From Sva-07 sp964592115 (GTDB taxonomy: Bacteria; Actinomycetota; Acidimicrobiia; Acidimicrobiales; Ilumatobacteraceae), in contig CAZQCP010000027.1 of the NCBI GenBank assembly GCA_964592115.1, positions 1-27,595 of the forward strand: 27,595 nucleotides of DNA. Direction: 5' to 3'. The translations under genes were made by a program, and so were the position numbers. How positions within the stretch are numbered: position 1 is the first letter of the stretch; each line of letters begins with the position of its first letter. Under the pieces are notes generated by a model. That model saw only the letters and a program-made list of their open reading frames with translations. It was not told where the DNA came from and did not search any database. Shown here piece by piece: positions 1 to 6,566 of this stretch.

Positions 1-1
1 C

Positions 2-1717
2 GATCCAAACCACGGCGAACACCTCGAACACGATCACCATCACGACGACGGGCACGACGACGGGCACGACGACGGGCACGGCGACGCGCACGAACACCAT
101 CACGGCCACGGGCACGACCACAGCCACGGGCGTCAGCGCACGGTCGAGCGCTATTGCGACGTCGCCGTGATCGGCGGCTCGGCTGCGGGGCTGGCGGCGG
201 CGCTGCAACTCGCGCGCCAGCGACGCTCGGTCATCGTCGTCGACGCCGGAGAGCCACGCAACGCGCCCGCGGCGCACATGCACGGGTACCTCGGCCACGA
301 AGGGATGGCGCCGTCGGAGTTCTCGACCATCGGGCGCGAGGAGGTCCGCAGCTACGGCGTCGAGGTGCTCGCCGGGCGCGTCGTCACGGTCCGCCGCGAT
401 GACAGCGCCGCGGCACAGCAGTTCCGCGTCGAGATGGAGTCGGGGAACACGATCGTCGCCCGACGGGTCATCGCCGCGAGCGGCCTCGTCGATGAGCTGC
501 CAGCCATCGACGGGATCGCCGAGCACTGGGGCCGCGACGTGATCCACTGCCCGTTCTGCCACGGCTACGAGGTCCGCGACCAGCGGATCGTGCAGATCAT
601 CACCCACCCGATGGGACTGCACCCCGCTCCCCTGTTTCGCCGGCTGACCGACCGGCTCAGCATCGTCCTTCAAGCCGGTGTGGACATCGACGTGACAAGC
701 CTCGACCGCCTGCGTGCCGCCGGTGTCCATGTTGCGAACGGCGAAGTGAGCTGCGTGGTCACGGGCGACGATGGGCGCGTGGCTGGGGTCGAGCTGCGCG
801 ACGGCTCGCGGCTCGACGCCGACGCGGTCGTGGTCGGGCCGCAGTTCCGTGTGCGCGCCGAGCCACTTGCCGCGCTCGGGCTGGAACCGGTCCCGCACCA
901 GAGCGGCCTCGGCGACCACATCCCGACAAACCCGACCGGCGAGACGACCGTGCCGGGTGTGTTCGCGGCCGGCAACGTCACCGACCCGAGCCAGCAGGTG
1001 CTCCACGCGGCGGCCAATGGCAGCTGGGTCGGCGCGATGGTCAGCTTCAGCCTCGCCGACGAGGACGTCTCGCTCGCCGGCCGGCCGTCGGCGAACGAGG
1101 CCGACTGGGATCACCGCTACAGCGGCGACCGGCTGTGGAGCGGCAATCCGAACGGCACGCTCGTCCACGAAGTCAACGACCTTCCTGCGGGGCGAGCACT
1201 CGACGTCGGTGCGGGTGAGGGCGGCGATGCCGTGTGGCTCGCCGAGCAAGGCTGGGCCGTGACCGCCAGCGACATCTCCCCGCGCGGACTCGGGCGGGTT
1301 GCGGCAGCGGCCACCGAGCGAGGGCTCGACGTCGGGACGCTGCACGCCGACGCCAACACGTCGGCCGCGTACGGCGGCGAGACGTTCGACCTCGTGTCGG
1401 CGTTCTACGCCTCGATTCCTCGCACGCCAGACCGCCGCGGCGTGCACAACCTGCTCGCCGCCGTCGCTCCCGGCGGCACACTGCTCGTCGTCGGCCACGA
1501 CCTCGATGGGGTCCAGGCGGGCAACGATGCGACCAGCGAGGGTCGGGTGATGGCGTTCGATCCCGACGCCTACGTCCGTGTCGATGACTTCGTCGACGAG
1601 CTCACATCGTCACCCGGCTGGGAGATCGAGATCCACGAACGCCGTGACCGGCCACCGGGCGCAGCGTCGGGCGGCCACCACGTTCGCGACGTCGTGCTCC
1701 GAGCGCGCCGGCAATAG
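2..1717 (+). CDS. FAD-dependent oxidoreductase (thioredoxin reductase-like) fused to class I SAM methyltransferase, 5' partial
   Basis: The frame is open from the window edge and has no ATG, GTG or TTG before the GTG at 167. That GTG lies inside the first Rossmann strand (DVAVIGGSAAG), so the true start is upstream of the window. The first ~50 visible codons are His/Asp/Gly-rich, with three tandem D-D-G-H units at 44-79, a probable metal-binding tail. The FAD domain follows (GGSAAGLAAA), then a redox CPFC motif at about 548-559 and a late FAD-binding GVFAAGNV at about 958-981. The usual NADPH GxGxxA motif is not recognisable (IITHPMGLHP at that place). From about 1105 a methyltransferase domain begins, with motif I LDVGAGEGGDAVWLA, resembling TehB-like enzymes. 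Such bifunctional fusions are known in Actinobacteria. A role in metal/metalloid or thiol redox chemistry is inference. Confidence 0.85.
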   Translation, partial: DPNHGEHLEHDHHHDDGHDDGHDDGHGDAHEHHHGHGHDHSHGRQRTVERYCDVAVIGGSAAGLAAALQLARQRRSVIVVDAGEPRNAPAAHMHGYLGHEGMAPSEFSTIGREEVRSYGVEVLAGRVVTVRRDDSAAAQQFRVEMESGNTIVARRVIAASGLVDELPAIDGIAEHWGRDVIHCPFCHGYEVRDQRIVQIITHPMGLHPAPLFRRLTDRLSIVLQAGVDIDVTSLDRLRAAGVHVANGEVSCVVTGDDGRVAGVELRDGSRLDADAVVVGPQFRVRAEPLAALGLEPVPHQSGLGDHIPTNPTGETTVPGVFAAGNVTDPSQQVLHAAANGSWVGAMVSFSLADEDVSLAGRPSANEADWDHRYSGDRLWSGNPNGTLVHEVNDLPAGRALDVGAGEGGDAVWLAEQGWAVTASDISPRGLGRVAAAATERGLDVGTLHADANTSAAYGGETFDLVSAFYASIPRTPDRRGVHNLLAAVAPGGTLLVVGHDLDGVQAGNDATSEGRVMAFDPDAYVRVDDFVDELTSSPGWEIEIHERRDRPPGAASGGHHVRDVVLRARRQ

Positions 1718-1728
1718 AGATCGAGTGG

Positions 1729-1759
1729 AGTAACAGCGGGGCCCGTCCCCGGTGTTACT
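1729..1759. terminator. Stem-loop between convergent genes
   Basis: AGTAACA (1729-1735) pairs with TGTTACT (1753-1759). Inside this, GGGG and CCCC enclose the loop CCCGT, with one mismatch in the stem. It lies between the convergent stops at 1717 and 1780. No good T-run follows on either strand, so it could be a bidirectional hairpin terminator or a mRNA 3' stabiliser. The central GGGGCCCGTCCCC is identical to that of the hairpin at 2399-2433. Confidence 0.6.
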
Positions 1760-1779
1760 GCGCCCGGCGATTTCGAGTG

Positions 1780-2340
1780 TCAGGCGGACCGCTGGACGCG
1801 GAGGTGGGTCTCGGCGACGAGGGCGTCGAGCAGCGCGGCGAGGTCGGACGCCTGCCGATCCGCCGATGTCACGGCGCCCTCGCGGTCGAAGTCGGTGAAG
1901 AGCGACAACGTCACCTGCGCGCGGACGTCCACCATCTGGAAGTTCGCGACGATCTGACGCCACTGCTCGACAGCGCGGACCCCACCGGCCGAGCCGTACG
2001 AGACGAAGGCCACCGGCTTGCCGGTCCACTCCGGACCGAGCGAGTCGACGGCGTTCTTCAGCGCCCCTGGCACACCGTGGTTGTACTCCGGGGTCACGAA
2101 CACGAAGGCGTCACACGCATCGATCGCCGCGCTCCAGCGCTGGACGTGCTCTGACTCGTACTGGCGACCGGCCGCCGCAGGGTTCGTCGCGGACGTGAGG
2201 AGCGGCACGTCGAACTGCTTCAGATCGATCAGCTCGTACTCCGCGTCGTCACGCCCGTGCGCGGCTGCCTCGACCCAGCGGCCGACACCTTCTCCCTTGC
2301 GCCCGTCCCTGATCGATCCGATGACGATTCCGATTCTCAT
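1780..2340 (-). CDS. NADPH-dependent FMN reductase family protein
   Basis: This is a 186-residue flavodoxin-fold protein. It begins MRIGIVIGSIRDGRKGEGVG, the typical N-terminal phosphate-binding loop (GSxRxG/K) of the NADPH-dependent FMN reductase family. The second family motif, TPEYNHGVPGALKNAVDSL, is present in mid-protein, followed by KPVAFVSYGSAGG. Length fits the family (about 180-190). The ATG at 2340 was chosen because homology begins exactly there and a GGAG sits 9 bases upstream; the longer open frame to 2541 has no homology. Members reduce FMN, quinones, azo dyes or chromate with NAD(P)H in the cytosol. The gene stands alone between two hairpins (1729-1759 and 2399-2433), so it is probably monocistronic. 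The physiological substrate cannot be told. Confidence 0.9.
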   Translation of the reverse strand: MRIGIVIGSIRDGRKGEGVGRWVEAAAHGRDDAEYELIDLKQFDVPLLTSATNPAAAGRQYESEHVQRWSAAIDACDAFVFVTPEYNHGVPGALKNAVDSLGPEWTGKPVAFVSYGSAGGVRAVEQWRQIVANFQMVDVRAQVTLSLFTDFDREGAVTSADRQASDLAALLDALVAETHLRVQRSA

Positions 2341-2398
2341 GTGCTCATCTCCGTGGGCGTGGCTGGGTGGGTGGGGCTGGTGCGGGTCTGTGGAAAAG

Positions 2399-2433
2399 AA
2401 GCAACGGCTGGGGCCCGTCCCCAACCGTTGCTT
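2399..2433 (-). terminator. Rho-independent terminator of the thioesterase-like gene
   Basis: AAGCAACGG (2399-2407) pairs with CCGTTGCTT (2425-2433), and GGGG/CCCC inside encloses the loop CCCGT, with one mismatch. On the minus strand the stem is followed by CTTTTCC. It lies 15 bases past the stop of the upstream reverse gene (2448), so it should end that transcript. Confidence 0.8.
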
Positions 2434-2447
2434 GGGAGGCTCACTGG

Positions 2448-3278
2448 TCAGGCGTCCGCGGGCGTGGGAGGTGGCAGGCGGAGTGCGGTCAGCTGCGTCG
2501 ACTGCATCACGAGTCGATCCGAGCTGTCCCACGCCTCGCACACCTCATCGGCGTAGCCGTCGTGGATCACCTGCACGCGGAACCGCAGCCGCAGCGGGCC
2601 GGGCGCCGGGATCGCCCGGTTGTACACGGTGATCGACAGCGTGGGCACCCAGCCGGTGAGGACGACACCGAACGTTGCCGGCGGCAACACGTCGGCGGCG
2701 TAGAGCAGGCCGACGGTGTCGAAGCGATCGGCGTCGTCGTCGCGCAGCCACGCCCGGTACTCGCCACCGCCACCGACGATGGGTCCGTCGGGCGTCATCG
2801 TGAACGACGTATCCGGGTCGAAGAGGAGGGAGTTCCCGCGCTCACCCGCCGCAGGCGACGGCTCGCAGTCATCGATGGCTGCGAGCGCCACGGGCGGGAT
2901 CGCTCCCCAGTACGGGTCGCTTCCCTCGTGCAACGTGCCGAGCAGGAACTGCGCCTGCACGCTGACGGCGGCGCTACCCGCAGCACGGATCGTGGCGGTC
3001 ACCTGGCTGGCGGTCTTGCCCACCCGATCGACCGTGACGTCGATCTCGGCGGGACCGATGTCGGGCGACGACAGGAACTGTGCCGACGACGAGATCACGT
3101 GCTCGTGTGGAGCGCCGGCTTCCCGTGCCGCAGCGAGCGCCGCCCGGCCGAGGCAGGCGAGCATGTAGCCGCCATTGGGCTTGGAGCCCATGATCGCGTA
3201 CTCGGGCGCGAAGTCGAGTTGGTAGCGACCGGGCTCACGTCGGGTGAGGGCGGTCGCAGCGTCGAACGTGGTCGTCAT
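2448..3278 (-). CDS. Acyl-CoA thioesterase family protein (TesB-like double hotdog)
   Basis: This is a 276-residue soluble protein. The N-terminal hotdog half carries the motif SKPNGGYMLACLGRAAL, where the helix after PNGGY is typical of the TesB-like thioesterase family. ISSSAQFLSSP and a beta-rich stretch follow. The second half contains WVPTLSITVYNRAIPAPGPL, the usual 'hotdog 2' segment of actinobacterial thioesterase-family proteins, and ends with a strand before DSSDRLVMQSTQL. Such enzymes hydrolyse acyl-CoA thioesters in the cytosol. The start at 3278 follows GAGGTG by 8 bases and the homologous part begins soon after; an upstream in-frame ATG at 3326 has no support. It is divergent from the sigma factor gene and ends in a clear terminator. 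Substrate chain is unknown. Confidence 0.8.
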   Translation of the reverse strand: MTTTFDAATALTRREPGRYQLDFAPEYAIMGSKPNGGYMLACLGRAALAAAREAGAPHEHVISSSAQFLSSPDIGPAEIDVTVDRVGKTASQVTATIRAAGSAAVSVQAQFLLGTLHEGSDPYWGAIPPVALAAIDDCEPSPAAGERGNSLLFDPDTSFTMTPDGPIVGGGGEYRAWLRDDDADRFDTVGLLYAADVLPPATFGVVLTGWVPTLSITVYNRAIPAPGPLRLRFRVQVIHDGYADEVCEAWDSSDRLVMQSTQLTALRLPPPTPADA

Positions 3279-3327
3279 CGTGGCACCTCGGGGGTCAAGG
3301 GGTGGGAGGGTAGCGAGTCTGGGCAAT

Positions 3328-3412
3328 TCGTGAACAGATTGCGCTTCTGCGCCAGCATTTGTTCACGAGTTCGGTTGGGAGGCGAGTGAACCGGTCCGCG
3401 AATGAACAGGGT
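3328..3412. promoter_or_regulatory. Divergent regulatory region with TGAAC inverted repeat
   Basis: The arms TCGTGAACA (3328-3336) and TGTTCACGA (3360-3368) form a perfect 9-bp inverted repeat with a 23-base spacer, extending to 12 of 14 matches. Two more GTGAAC/TGAACAG half-sites lie at about 3386-3391 and 3403-3408, towards the sigma gene. GAAC is also the usual core of ECF -35 elements, so these could be autoregulated promoter elements or operator sites. The function is inferred from position only. Confidence 0.4.
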
Positions 3413-3438
3413 CTGCTGAGCGGGCAACAGTAGGTGTG

Positions 3439-3981
3439 ATGTCCGACGCCGCGCCTGCTGTCGACCGGCACGCCGCCGCGTCCGTCGTGGCGGGATGGTT
3501 CGACGACCATCTGACCACGATTCACCGGTACGTGGCCCGCCGGATCGGCGAACACGAGGCGTGGGACGTGACCGCTGAGACGTTCAAGATCGCGCTCGAG
3601 CGGTTCGACGAGTTCGACGCACGGCGCGGACACGAGCGTGCCTGGCTGTACGGCATCGCCTCGAACCTGCTGCGTCGGCACTGGCGCACCGAGGAACGTC
3701 GGCTCCGAGCACGGGCCCGATCGGCCGGCACGGAGGTCGTGGCCGGTGATCCCCTGCTCGCGGTCGATGCCCGCGTCGACGCCGAACGCGAGATCGATCA
3801 GGTCATCACCGCGATCGGCGCCCTCGACGTCGACGATCGCGAACTGCTTGTGCTCGTCGTCTGGGAACGCCTGTCGAGTGCCGACGCCGCCCGAGCACTC
3901 GGGATCCCCGCTGGCACCGTCCGTTCCCGCCTCAACCGGATCCGCACCCAGCTGCGCCACGAGCACGGAGAGCCGGCATGA
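3439..3981 (+). CDS. ECF-type RNA polymerase sigma factor
   Basis: This 180-residue sigma-70 family protein has the two-domain ECF layout. Region 2 covers roughly residues 20-85, with HRYVARRIGEHEAWDVTAETF and the DNA-melting AWLYGIASNLLRRHWR. A short linker follows, then region 4 (about 120-170: IGALDVDDRELLVLVVWERLSSADAARALGIPAGTVRSRL, in pieces), a helix-turn-helix. It directs RNA polymerase to a small set of promoters. ATG 3439 is used; a GTG directly before it (3436) is equally possible, and the Shine-Dalgarno is weak (TAGG). The stop TGA overlaps the ATG of a mini-ORF (ATGA at 3978-3981), which leads to a membrane protein likely to act as its regulator. The divergent region upstream holds repeated GAAC elements that may mean autoregulation. 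Confidence 0.92.
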   Translation: MSDAAPAVDRHAAASVVAGWFDDHLTTIHRYVARRIGEHEAWDVTAETFKIALERFDEFDARRGHERAWLYGIASNLLRRHWRTEERRLRARARSAGTEVVAGDPLLAVDARVDAEREIDQVITAIGALDVDDRELLVLVVWERLSSADAARALGIPAGTVRSRLNRIRTQLRHEHGEPA

Positions 3982-4066
3982 ACCGAGAGCCCCGCATGAA
4001 CCGAGAGACCTACATGCACCGAGAGACCTCCGTGCACGGAGAGTCACGCACGAACGGAGCGTCCGC
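3978..4066 (+). repeat. Tandem array of five ~18-bp units
   Basis: Units begin at 3978, 3996, 4014, 4032 and 4050, with consensus ATGAACCGAGAGnCCnnC. Units 1-3 start with ATG, unit 4 with GTG and unit 5 with ACG; unit 5 is 17 bases. The downstream gene starts ATGAACGAGATC, so its own first bases look like a sixth, diverged unit. Divergence grows towards the downstream gene. Confidence 0.85.
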
Positions 4067-4070
4067 ATGA
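3978..4070 (+). CDS. Repeat-built 30-residue mini-ORF between sigma factor and membrane protein
   Basis: The ATG at 3978 overlaps the sigma factor stop (ATGA), and the TGA at 4068-4070 overlaps the ATG (4067) of the next gene in the same way. The mini-ORF would therefore be read by stop-start coupling at both ends. The peptide consists of five six-residue units of the pattern M/V/T-N/H-R/G-E/A-x-x (first unit MNREPR, second MNRETY). They are encoded by four 18-base units plus a last one of 17 bases. The 17-base unit puts the downstream gene in another frame. It is highly charged with no known domain. It may be a real coupling peptide, or only the trace of tandem duplication of a translation start (each unit carries a GAGAG or GGAG and, in the first four, a start codon). 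Translation is unproven. Confidence 0.45.
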   Translation: MNREPRMNRETYMHRETSVHGESRTNGASA

Positions 4071-6277
4071 ACGAGATCGATGTCTTCGAGTCGCTCCGCC
4101 CCAGCGTGCGCCCGCTCGCACCTGCACAAGTGGACGCGATGCGCGCCCAGCTGTTCGGTGGTACGGCGAGCGCCATCGGGCTCCTCGATCGGCCGACCGA
4201 GCTGGATCGACATGACGACGCCGACACCGCGGTCGCGGTCGAACTGATCCCGGCCGACCGTGCCAACAACCTCGATGGCGACCGTGGCGGCTACGCAGAC
4301 GGCGACGGTGACTTCGGGCTCGACGGAAACTTCGAGCGCGGCAACTTCGAGCGCGACCACGACCGCGACCTGGACGCTGGTTCCGACGCTGGTTCCGACG
4401 CTGGTTTCGAGCACGACTTCGAGGCGGAGCTGATCACGCTCGCGCCACGGCCACGACGGCGCGAACGCGACACGCGGCGCTGGCGGGTGAGCGCCGCCGC
4501 GGCTGCCGTCGTGGCGCTCGGTGTTGGTGGGATCTGGGCGTTCGGCACATCGCGAGTCGACGCACCAGCCCCAGCCACCCAGCCCGATTCCCAGCCCGAT
4601 TCCCAGGGCACCGCCGACGCCGCGCCGGCGACACCTCCGGAGTGGTACACCACGATCCGGCCGCTGCTGCCCGACGGCTTCGACCAGATCGCCCTGACCC
4701 AGGCGTCGCCCGAAGTCGTCGGCTTCAAGGCGTTCCGCAATGGCACCCGCCAGATGCTCGACGTCACCGTCGTCCTCGAACCGGGTTACGAACTCAAGCC
4801 CACCGCTGACGTTCCTACGCTCGACGACGAGCAGGGGAGCTACTTCGAGTCCACGTCGAGCGTCACACTGACGACGCCGGACGACCGACTCGTCAGCGTG
4901 CGCTGCGCGCTGTCGCCGATCGGCGGCGGAGCGGTGGGGTCGGTATCGATGGCCGACAGTGTCCGCGACTACTGCGGAGACGGGTTCGACAACCTCGGCA
5001 TCGACGCGCCGGCACGCCGCGCGCTGACCGCTCAGCTCGCCACCGACCTGACGAGCGCCGATGTCACGCCCGCGTTCGGTGCACCGGTCTCCGGTCCGGT
5101 CGATGCCAGCGCCACATCGATCGTGGCATCATTCGTCGGCGACGATCGGCTGCTGTTCGGCGACGAGCAACACTTTGGTGTGCTGCGGTCAACCAACCTG
5201 AGCAGCGAGCCGACCGATGCCGTGGCGTCCGACACCGAGCTCACCGTCATTCACGGCGTGTGGGCACCTCGGGCAGCAGACACTGCCCCCGCCAACCGCA
5301 TCGACGGTCCGACGCCTCCGCGGGCGCGCTTCCATCTCTACGACGACGTCGCCGTCGCGTTCGTCGTCGCCGACGACGGCACCGGCTACCACGTGCTCAC
5401 CTCGAACCTCGCCGACGACCATCTCGATCGCCTCGGATCGTTGCTCGACGAGCTGGTGGTTGCGGGCTCCGACATCCCCGCCGGCGACGCTGACACCGCT
5501 GCGGACGTCAATGCTGCGGACGTCAATGCCTCCGACGTCGGCGCGACCGCCGTCCCCCGCACCGACCCGGCGACCGTCAACCTGGGGACCACGACCACCA
5601 CGCTTCCCGACGGTCCGATATCCCTGCTCGACCAGGTGATGAACAACGATGCGGTGATCGTCATCAACGCGAGCGGCGTCGCCATGGTCGGGCAATCGCT
5701 CACCGACGCACTCGCCGCGAGTGGGTACCCGACGCTCGACCCGCTCACCGGTGAGCTCGTGGACGAGTCGGTGATCTACGCCCGTCCCGACGCCTTCGTC
5801 AACGTTGACGACGTCGGTGCGGCCGTCGGCGTGGCGCGCGGTGAGGACTTCCGCGGCCAGGTCCTTGCCGGCGTCGTCACACACGAACAGGTCACCGACG
5901 CCAACCTCATCATCGTGCTCGGGCGCGATCTCGCTGATGCGCCGTGGGAGGACGTCGCGCCGCCGCTCGTCCCGTCGACGACGACCGGACGCCTGCTCGT
6001 ACTCGATGCGACCACGACCAGTCGGGGCACGCAGCAGGCGCGCGACCTCGCCGCGTCGCTGCGTGCCGCGGGCGTCGAGATCGTCGACGTCGTGCCCGCC
6101 GCCCGATCGCTCCCCGAGACGATGCTCATGCCGATCGGCGCGTCGAACCGGTGGACGTTCGCCGTCGCCGAACTGGCACGCATCGGCGGCTTCGACGGCT
6201 GGACCTCGAACTTCTACGACGGCGAGCTTCCCGCCGACGTCACCGCCGTCCTCGTCGTCGGCGAACCCGCCCCCTGA
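4067..6277 (+). CDS. Membrane-anchored protein with two C-terminal LytR_C-like domains, likely sigma-factor partner
   Basis: This is a 736-residue protein. An acidic, Asp/Gly-rich cytosolic N-terminus (about 1-138) includes three tandem S-D-A-G units (4373-4408). A single membrane helix lies near 142-162 (AAAAAVVALGVGGIWAFG) after RRWR, so the rest is probably outside. A Pro/Gln/Ser/Thr linker follows, then a ~330-residue unrecognised external region (about 190-500) with a tandem A-A-D-V-N (5498-5527). Two C-terminal domains resemble LytR_C: about 529-624 (VIVINASGVAMVGQSLTDAL ... LIIVLGRDLAD) and about 642-736 (RLLVLDATTTSRGTQQARDL ... AVLVVG). The start at 4067 has GGAG 7 bases upstream and overlaps the mini-ORF stop. 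Position after an ECF sigma gene suggests an anti-sigma or envelope sensor role. No zinc-type anti-sigma motif was seen. Confidence 0.8.
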   Translation: MNEIDVFESLRPSVRPLAPAQVDAMRAQLFGGTASAIGLLDRPTELDRHDDADTAVAVELIPADRANNLDGDRGGYADGDGDFGLDGNFERGNFERDHDRDLDAGSDAGSDAGFEHDFEAELITLAPRPRRRERDTRRWRVSAAAAAVVALGVGGIWAFGTSRVDAPAPATQPDSQPDSQGTADAAPATPPEWYTTIRPLLPDGFDQIALTQASPEVVGFKAFRNGTRQMLDVTVVLEPGYELKPTADVPTLDDEQGSYFESTSSVTLTTPDDRLVSVRCALSPIGGGAVGSVSMADSVRDYCGDGFDNLGIDAPARRALTAQLATDLTSADVTPAFGAPVSGPVDASATSIVASFVGDDRLLFGDEQHFGVLRSTNLSSEPTDAVASDTELTVIHGVWAPRAADTAPANRIDGPTPPRARFHLYDDVAVAFVVADDGTGYHVLTSNLADDHLDRLGSLLDELVVAGSDIPAGDADTAADVNAADVNASDVGATAVPRTDPATVNLGTTTTTLPDGPISLLDQVMNNDAVIVINASGVAMVGQSLTDALAASGYPTLDPLTGELVDESVIYARPDAFVNVDDVGAAVGVARGEDFRGQVLAGVVTHEQVTDANLIIVLGRDLADAPWEDVAPPLVPSTTTGRLLVLDATTTSRGTQQARDLAASLRAAGVEIVDVVPAARSLPETMLMPIGASNRWTFAVAELARIGGFDGWTSNFYDGELPADVTAVLVVGEPAP

Positions 6278-6278
6278 C

Positions 6279-6301
6279 CCCGGCCGCAGACTCCGGCCGG
6301 G
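6279..6301 (+). terminator. GC-rich hairpin after the LytR_C protein gene
   Basis: CCCGGCCG (6279-6286) pairs with CGGCCGGG (6294-6301) around a 7-base loop, beginning directly after the TGA at 6275-6277. No T-run follows, so it is a hairpin-only candidate for ending the sigma operon. Confidence 0.5.
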
Positions 6302-6327
6302 AGACGCTCCGCGCGTCGGTTCGACGA

Positions 6328-6427
6328 NNNNNNNNNNNNNNNNNNNNNNNNNNNNNNNNNNNNNNNNNNNNNNNNNNNNNNNNNNNNNNNNNNNNNNNNN
6401 NNNNNNNNNNNNNNNNNNNNNNNNNNN
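6328..6427. other. Assembly gap (100 N)
   Basis: One hundred N, a standard scaffold gap of unknown real size. With its flanks (6278-6566) it is the longest gene-free stretch here. To the right are short imperfect GATCCC/GAATCC repeats (about 6450-6490), then the MBL gene. A small gene or repeat copy may be hidden. Confidence 0.95.
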
Positions 6428-6566
6428 GAGTCGCTGAGCCGCTGACGCTCGAGATCCCCGATCGCTGAATCCCTGATCCCGGAATCCTGGGTGTCGTCCC
6501 GTCCCGGGGGGTGGCGTTCCGAGGCGAGACGCGAGGGGGATGGCCGGTACTGTCGGATGACCTCCC

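Noticed and set aside
2367..3389. Long forward open frame of 340 codons opposite the thioesterase-like gene
   Set aside because: No domain, Arg/Gly/His-rich composition, and the reverse frame shows hotdog-fold motifs, a Shine-Dalgarno and a terminator.
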